Source: an uncultured Clostridia bacterium | GTDB taxonomy: Bacteria > Bacillota > Clostridia > UBA1381 | Assembly (NCBI GenBank): GCA_910585485.1 | Contig: CAJUEZ010000001.1 | Location: 69,190-133,189 of the forward strand | DNA length: 64,000 bases | Direction: 5' to 3' | Shown: positions 60,895 through 64,000 of the stretch, in pieces | Layout of the letters: the number at the start of each line of letters is the position of its first letter | Numbering within the stretch: position 1 is the first letter of the stretch | The notes under the pieces: model-generated | The model's database searches: none | Told to the model about the DNA's origin: nothing | Seen by the model: only the letters and a program-made list of their open reading frames with translations | Position numbers and translations under genes: made by a program

Positions 60895-61659
60895 ATGTTA
60901 TTTGATTCTCATGCGCATTATAATGACGAGAGATTTGAGGACGACATGGATGAGATTTTGTCATCTATGCCTGAGAATAATGTCGGACTTATTTTAAATT
61001 CATGTTCAGAGATAGCGGAAATTCCCGACATTCTTAAAATATGTGCGAAATATCCGTTTGTATACGCGTCTGTAGGAGTGCATCCGCACGAGACGGACGG
61101 ACTTACAGAGCGTGATATGGATACGCTGAAGGAATATGCAAAACATTCTAAAGTTAAGGCGATAGGAGAAATAGGACTGGATTATTTTTATGATTTTTCC
61201 GCGCGTGACGCGCAAAAAAAATGGTTTGCAAGACAGGTGGATTTAGCAAAGGAACTAAAAATGCCTGTTGTGATTCATGACCGTGACGCGCACAAGGATT
61301 GTATGGATATTCTTCGTGAGCATAATGTAAAAGAAGTCGGAGGGGTTTTTCACTGTTATGCAGGAAGCGTGGAAATGGCAAAGGAGATTCTTGACTGGGG
61401 AATGTACATCGCTTTTGGCGGCTCTCTTACTTTTAAAAAGTCAGTTAAGCCGAAAGAGGTTGCTGCGTATGTGCCGCTTGACAGAATTGTAATAGAAACC
61501 GATTCTCCGTATCTCACTCCCGAACCGCATCGCGGCAAGCGTAACAGTTCGCTGTATATTCACTATGTCGCGGAAAAATTAGCGGAAATTAAGGGTATAA
61601 GTGTTGACGAGGTTGAAAATGCCACATTTGAAAATGCAAAGAGATTGTTTGGGATATGA
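60895..61659 (+). CDS. tatD: TatD family metal-dependent hydrolase (DNase)
   Basis: A 254-residue TatD-type TIM-barrel hydrolase: metal motif FDSHAHYND at the start, GVHPHE, AIGEIGLDYFYDFS (metal glutamate), VIHDRDAHKD, VFHCYAGS, and IETDSPYLTPEPHRGKRN. Known members are Mg-dependent 3'-5' DNases. ATG 60895 was chosen over the GTG at 60886 because AAGG lies eight bases upstream and family members start MLFDSHAH. Last gene of the operon. The short radical SAM gene at 2085 belongs to a family usually linked with TatD but is far away here. Confidence 0.95.
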   Translation: MLFDSHAHYNDERFEDDMDEILSSMPENNVGLILNSCSEIAEIPDILKICAKYPFVYASVGVHPHETDGLTERDMDTLKEYAKHSKVKAIGEIGLDYFYDFSARDAQKKWFARQVDLAKELKMPVVIHDRDAHKDCMDILREHNVKEVGGVFHCYAGSVEMAKEILDWGMYIAFGGSLTFKKSVKPKEVAAYVPLDRIVIETDSPYLTPEPHRGKRNSSLYIHYVAEKLAEIKGISVDEVENATFENAKRLFGI

Positions 61660-61729
61660 AACTGATATGCTCTGTTTCTAAACCACAACTTTTATTATAC
61701 AGCCAATAGAAAGAATGGAGTTGAATGTT

Positions 61730-64000
61730 ATGCTAAAAAGTTTTAGATTATGTATGTATAGTATAGGAGCTATATTTGCTTTATTGCTTAGCAGTACAGC
61801 ATTTGCCGCACCTATCTACCCTGCACCTGTTGAATTTACACAGCCAAACGGTGACGTTATTACCGTTACACCCTATGGTGATGAATTTTTCAGTTGGAAA
61901 GAAGATGAAAACGGAAATGTTATTACATATGACGAAGAAAGCAACAGCTATAAATATGCAGAGATAAAGGATAATGAAATTGTTCCGACTTCACAGACTG
62001 TAGGTGAGCTATCTTTATTCAGTATATTTTCTCATAAAATTCAGCGTGAGGATATAATGCCGCTTTGGGAAAATGCGGAGCGCATTGATTATTCCAAGCC
62101 TAATGACAGTGATGGTATTCAGCTAATGTCATTAGAAGAAATGCAAGAAACGGACGGAATAAAAAAACTTCTTACCGTTTTAATTGAATTTGAAGATGTA
62201 AAAATCAAACGAGACGGAGAATATTGGTATAAGCATATGTATTCCACCAATCCGCACGATATTAGTGTAGTAAATTATTGGAAAGAGAACGCAGAGGGGC
62301 GAGATGTGTTTGAACCGTCCGATACTTCAACAATACAAGACGGAGCAGCAGGAACGATAAGCTGTGATAAATATACTGATGTTGGATATACGATTACAAA
62401 ATGTCCCAAAGGTGTTGTTAAGGTATCGCTTAACATACCTCATCCGATTAAAACGGAGGATGACACATGGGAAGAGTGCAGTTATATTGACGAAATGATT
62501 GCCAATGCTCTTGAACCCTATTTTGATTTTGCAGGGCAAAATCCGTATATGATAATGGTATATGCTACAGGCGACGGCGTAGGATATCTGCATGACCATG
62601 CCTCGCAAAACGGTATAAAGCTGTCAACAGGTTTCAGAACACAAAAAGTAGTATGCCAAAGAGAAGGACGTAACGGCACATACGGAATAGGAGTGACCTG
62701 TCACGAACTGGGCCATTCCGCATTTGATTTACCGGATTTATATTTTACTGAGCCAAACGGCGGCTGGACAGAGAACGGCATAATGTATTACAGTCTTATG
62801 TCCACAGGGTGCTGGGGACAGCTTTGCAATAAATTCTTTAATTTCCTCGATCACAATATCTGGAATGATCCTGAGGCATATGATATGTATGCTGTTCCGA
62901 CTCATTTAGACCCATGGAGCAAAATGCAATGCGGTTTTTTGACTCCGACTCTTGTAAATGATTGGGACGGAGATATAAACAGCATTTCGGAAATGGGTGA
63001 TAACAGCAGCTACAATGTGATTGAAATTAGAAGCAAAGCGGATGCCAATCAGTATTTTTTGATAGAAAATCGTCAGCTTGTCGGTTATGATGCAGGGTTA
63101 GAAAAGTGGAATGACAGCAGAAGCTCATATCAATTTGATGGTGGGATTGTTATATGGCATATAGACGGAAGTGTTTTTAAGGTTAATAATAACAACAGTC
63201 ATAAGCATCATTTTATGCAGATTGAGCAAAGCATACCAGATGATATTGATGGTATATCCGGCGTATGGGAGTATCTCAATACCGAAGGAAGAAGTAAGCT
63301 AAATGCTGATACAACGCCAAACTCAAATTTGCACATACGGAAAACACAGGATAATAGGTCTTGTTCAAGATTTAAGGACTGCCATCCGCAAACGCTGAAA
63401 AGCGGAATATCAATAGAGGTGTTGGGCGAAAACAGTATGTCAACAAGGGTAAAAGTTAATGTTGATGATGAATACCGTGTAGATGTTCTTGACAATGTAA
63501 AATTTACAGATGTTTTCCCCGATATAAATTTCTGCAATGCGATTTTGGATAACATGAAAAAGAAAGACGGGCTAAAAAGAACGCCCGACAGCATGATGAC
63601 AATACGTGATTGGGCTACAATATCCGCAATAGACGATTTACAGATGGACGGTTACGGAATTAAGGATTTAACGGGAATTGAATATTTTCCGCTCTTGGAT
63701 TGGCTGGTTTGTAACAATAACGAGATAAAGGAGCTGACGCCTGAGCAAATTCCGAATATGATATTTCTGGATTGCCGTAACAATCAACTTACAGAATTGG
63801 ACTTATCGCAATGGCCGCAGCTCGAATATTTATTCTGTGACGATAATCAGCTTACAGAGCTTGACGTAAGCAATAATGAAAGACTGTATAGTTTTACTTT
63901 CTCCAATAATTTGCTTAGAAGCATTGATCTGTCAAAGAACAGTGAATTGTGGGAATTAGACTGTTCTAATAATAAATTATCGAATATTGATATAACGAAT
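61730..64000 (+). CDS. Secreted M6-type metalloprotease with leucine-rich repeats (partial)
   Basis: At least 757 codons are open and run off the window end, so the C-terminus is missing. A signal peptide (1-27, cleavage near AFAAP) is followed by a propeptide-like region, an M6/immune-inhibitor-A type protease domain with zinc motif CHELGHSAFDLPDLY (His325, Glu326, His329), YSLMSTGCWGQL and DPWSKMQCGF (as in this family), and from about residue 625 leucine-rich repeats of the FSCNNNQLTELDLS type. The same protease start also recalls the signal peptide of the secreted protein at 11326 (AFAAPI). It should digest extracellular host or dietary protein. AATGGAG lies eight bases upstream. Confidence 0.85.
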   Translation, partial: MLKSFRLCMYSIGAIFALLLSSTAFAAPIYPAPVEFTQPNGDVITVTPYGDEFFSWKEDENGNVITYDEESNSYKYAEIKDNEIVPTSQTVGELSLFSIFSHKIQREDIMPLWENAERIDYSKPNDSDGIQLMSLEEMQETDGIKKLLTVLIEFEDVKIKRDGEYWYKHMYSTNPHDISVVNYWKENAEGRDVFEPSDTSTIQDGAAGTISCDKYTDVGYTITKCPKGVVKVSLNIPHPIKTEDDTWEECSYIDEMIANALEPYFDFAGQNPYMIMVYATGDGVGYLHDHASQNGIKLSTGFRTQKVVCQREGRNGTYGIGVTCHELGHSAFDLPDLYFTEPNGGWTENGIMYYSLMSTGCWGQLCNKFFNFLDHNIWNDPEAYDMYAVPTHLDPWSKMQCGFLTPTLVNDWDGDINSISEMGDNSSYNVIEIRSKADANQYFLIENRQLVGYDAGLEKWNDSRSSYQFDGGIVIWHIDGSVFKVNNNNSHKHHFMQIEQSIPDDIDGISGVWEYLNTEGRSKLNADTTPNSNLHIRKTQDNRSCSRFKDCHPQTLKSGISIEVLGENSMSTRVKVNVDDEYRVDVLDNVKFTDVFPDINFCNAILDNMKKKDGLKRTPDSMMTIRDWATISAIDDLQMDGYGIKDLTGIEYFPLLDWLVCNNNEIKELTPEQIPNMIFLDCRNNQLTELDLSQWPQLEYLFCDDNQLTELDVSNNERLYSFTFSNNLLRSIDLSKNSELWELDCSNNKLSNIDITN

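Overview
The window looks like a chromosomal segment of a low-GC anaerobic gut-type Clostridia (Bacillota). Supporting signs are strong AGGAGG-type ribosome sites, near-consensus TTGACA/TATAAT promoters, the GGGtGRT protein paired with a NifU-like scaffold, a DUF3343 plus NifS-like desulfurase pair, a TPP riboswitch before thiC, a two-gene ThrE exporter, and secreted plant-polysaccharide enzymes (GH30, PL11) with signal peptides. No rRNA or spore gene is seen, so I cannot name the species.

Layout. 0.1-8.2 kb is core-like: GGGtGRT/NifU-like, a short radical SAM protein, an EamA transporter, a PAS-GAF-GGDEF-EAL signalling protein, an AraC/GyrI regulator, and DUF3343 with a cysteine desulfurase. 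8.3-8.9 kb is a five-tRNA array (Gly, Arg, His, Gln, Lys) behind a consensus promoter. A large serine recombinase then runs antisense into the tRNA-Lys gene and marks the left edge of an AT-rich accessory zone (8.8 to about 33.0 kb).

The accessory zone is a mosaic of several mobile elements, many decayed. It holds an orphan mobC with oriT-like hairpins, an Nmad2-Nmad3 pair, a WYL regulator with two divergent unknown genes, a DnaQ-like protein lacking most catalytic residues, an XRE regulator, a Cys_rich_VLP gene cut by a stop codon, a small companion gene without its start codon, and a translationally coupled two-gene operon (DUF6731-like plus four-TM protein) behind a perfect 18-bp-arm palindrome. 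It also holds a scar joining two truncated genes, and the wreck of a type I restriction system (hsdM with internal deletion and frameshift, broken hsdS, only the tail of hsdR) around an intact rhuM gene. A less AT-rich resistance-type cassette follows (response regulator, histidine kinase, MacB-like ATPase, two tandem FtsX permeases). Just after it, at 32.87 kb, lies a second fragment of the small companion gene with the same terminator, so the cassette is enclosed by mobile-element remains.

33.1-64 kb is core-like or niche-adaptive: a metallophosphoesterase, a DUF4474 protein, a Cys-rich protein, AraC with a GH30 glycosidase, a seven-gene zinc-ribbon/vWA/PP2C/Ser-Thr kinase operon, a lantibiotic-immunity-type ABC transporter with divergent two-component system, a membrane-anchored trypsin-like protease, a PL11 rhamnogalacturonan lyase, a 29-residue membrane peptide, a ThrE exporter, TPP riboswitch/thiC, citrate synthase, a DJ-1/FTHF cyclo-ligase/TatD operon, and a secreted M6-type metalloprotease with leucine-rich repeats that runs off the window.

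The best candidates for something undescribed are the DUF6731-like/four-TM operon (19.1-20.66 kb), the WYL-controlled pair (13.6-16.6 kb), and the zinc-ribbon phospho-signalling operon (40.1-45.3 kb), whose kinase and last membrane protein share a C-terminal motif.
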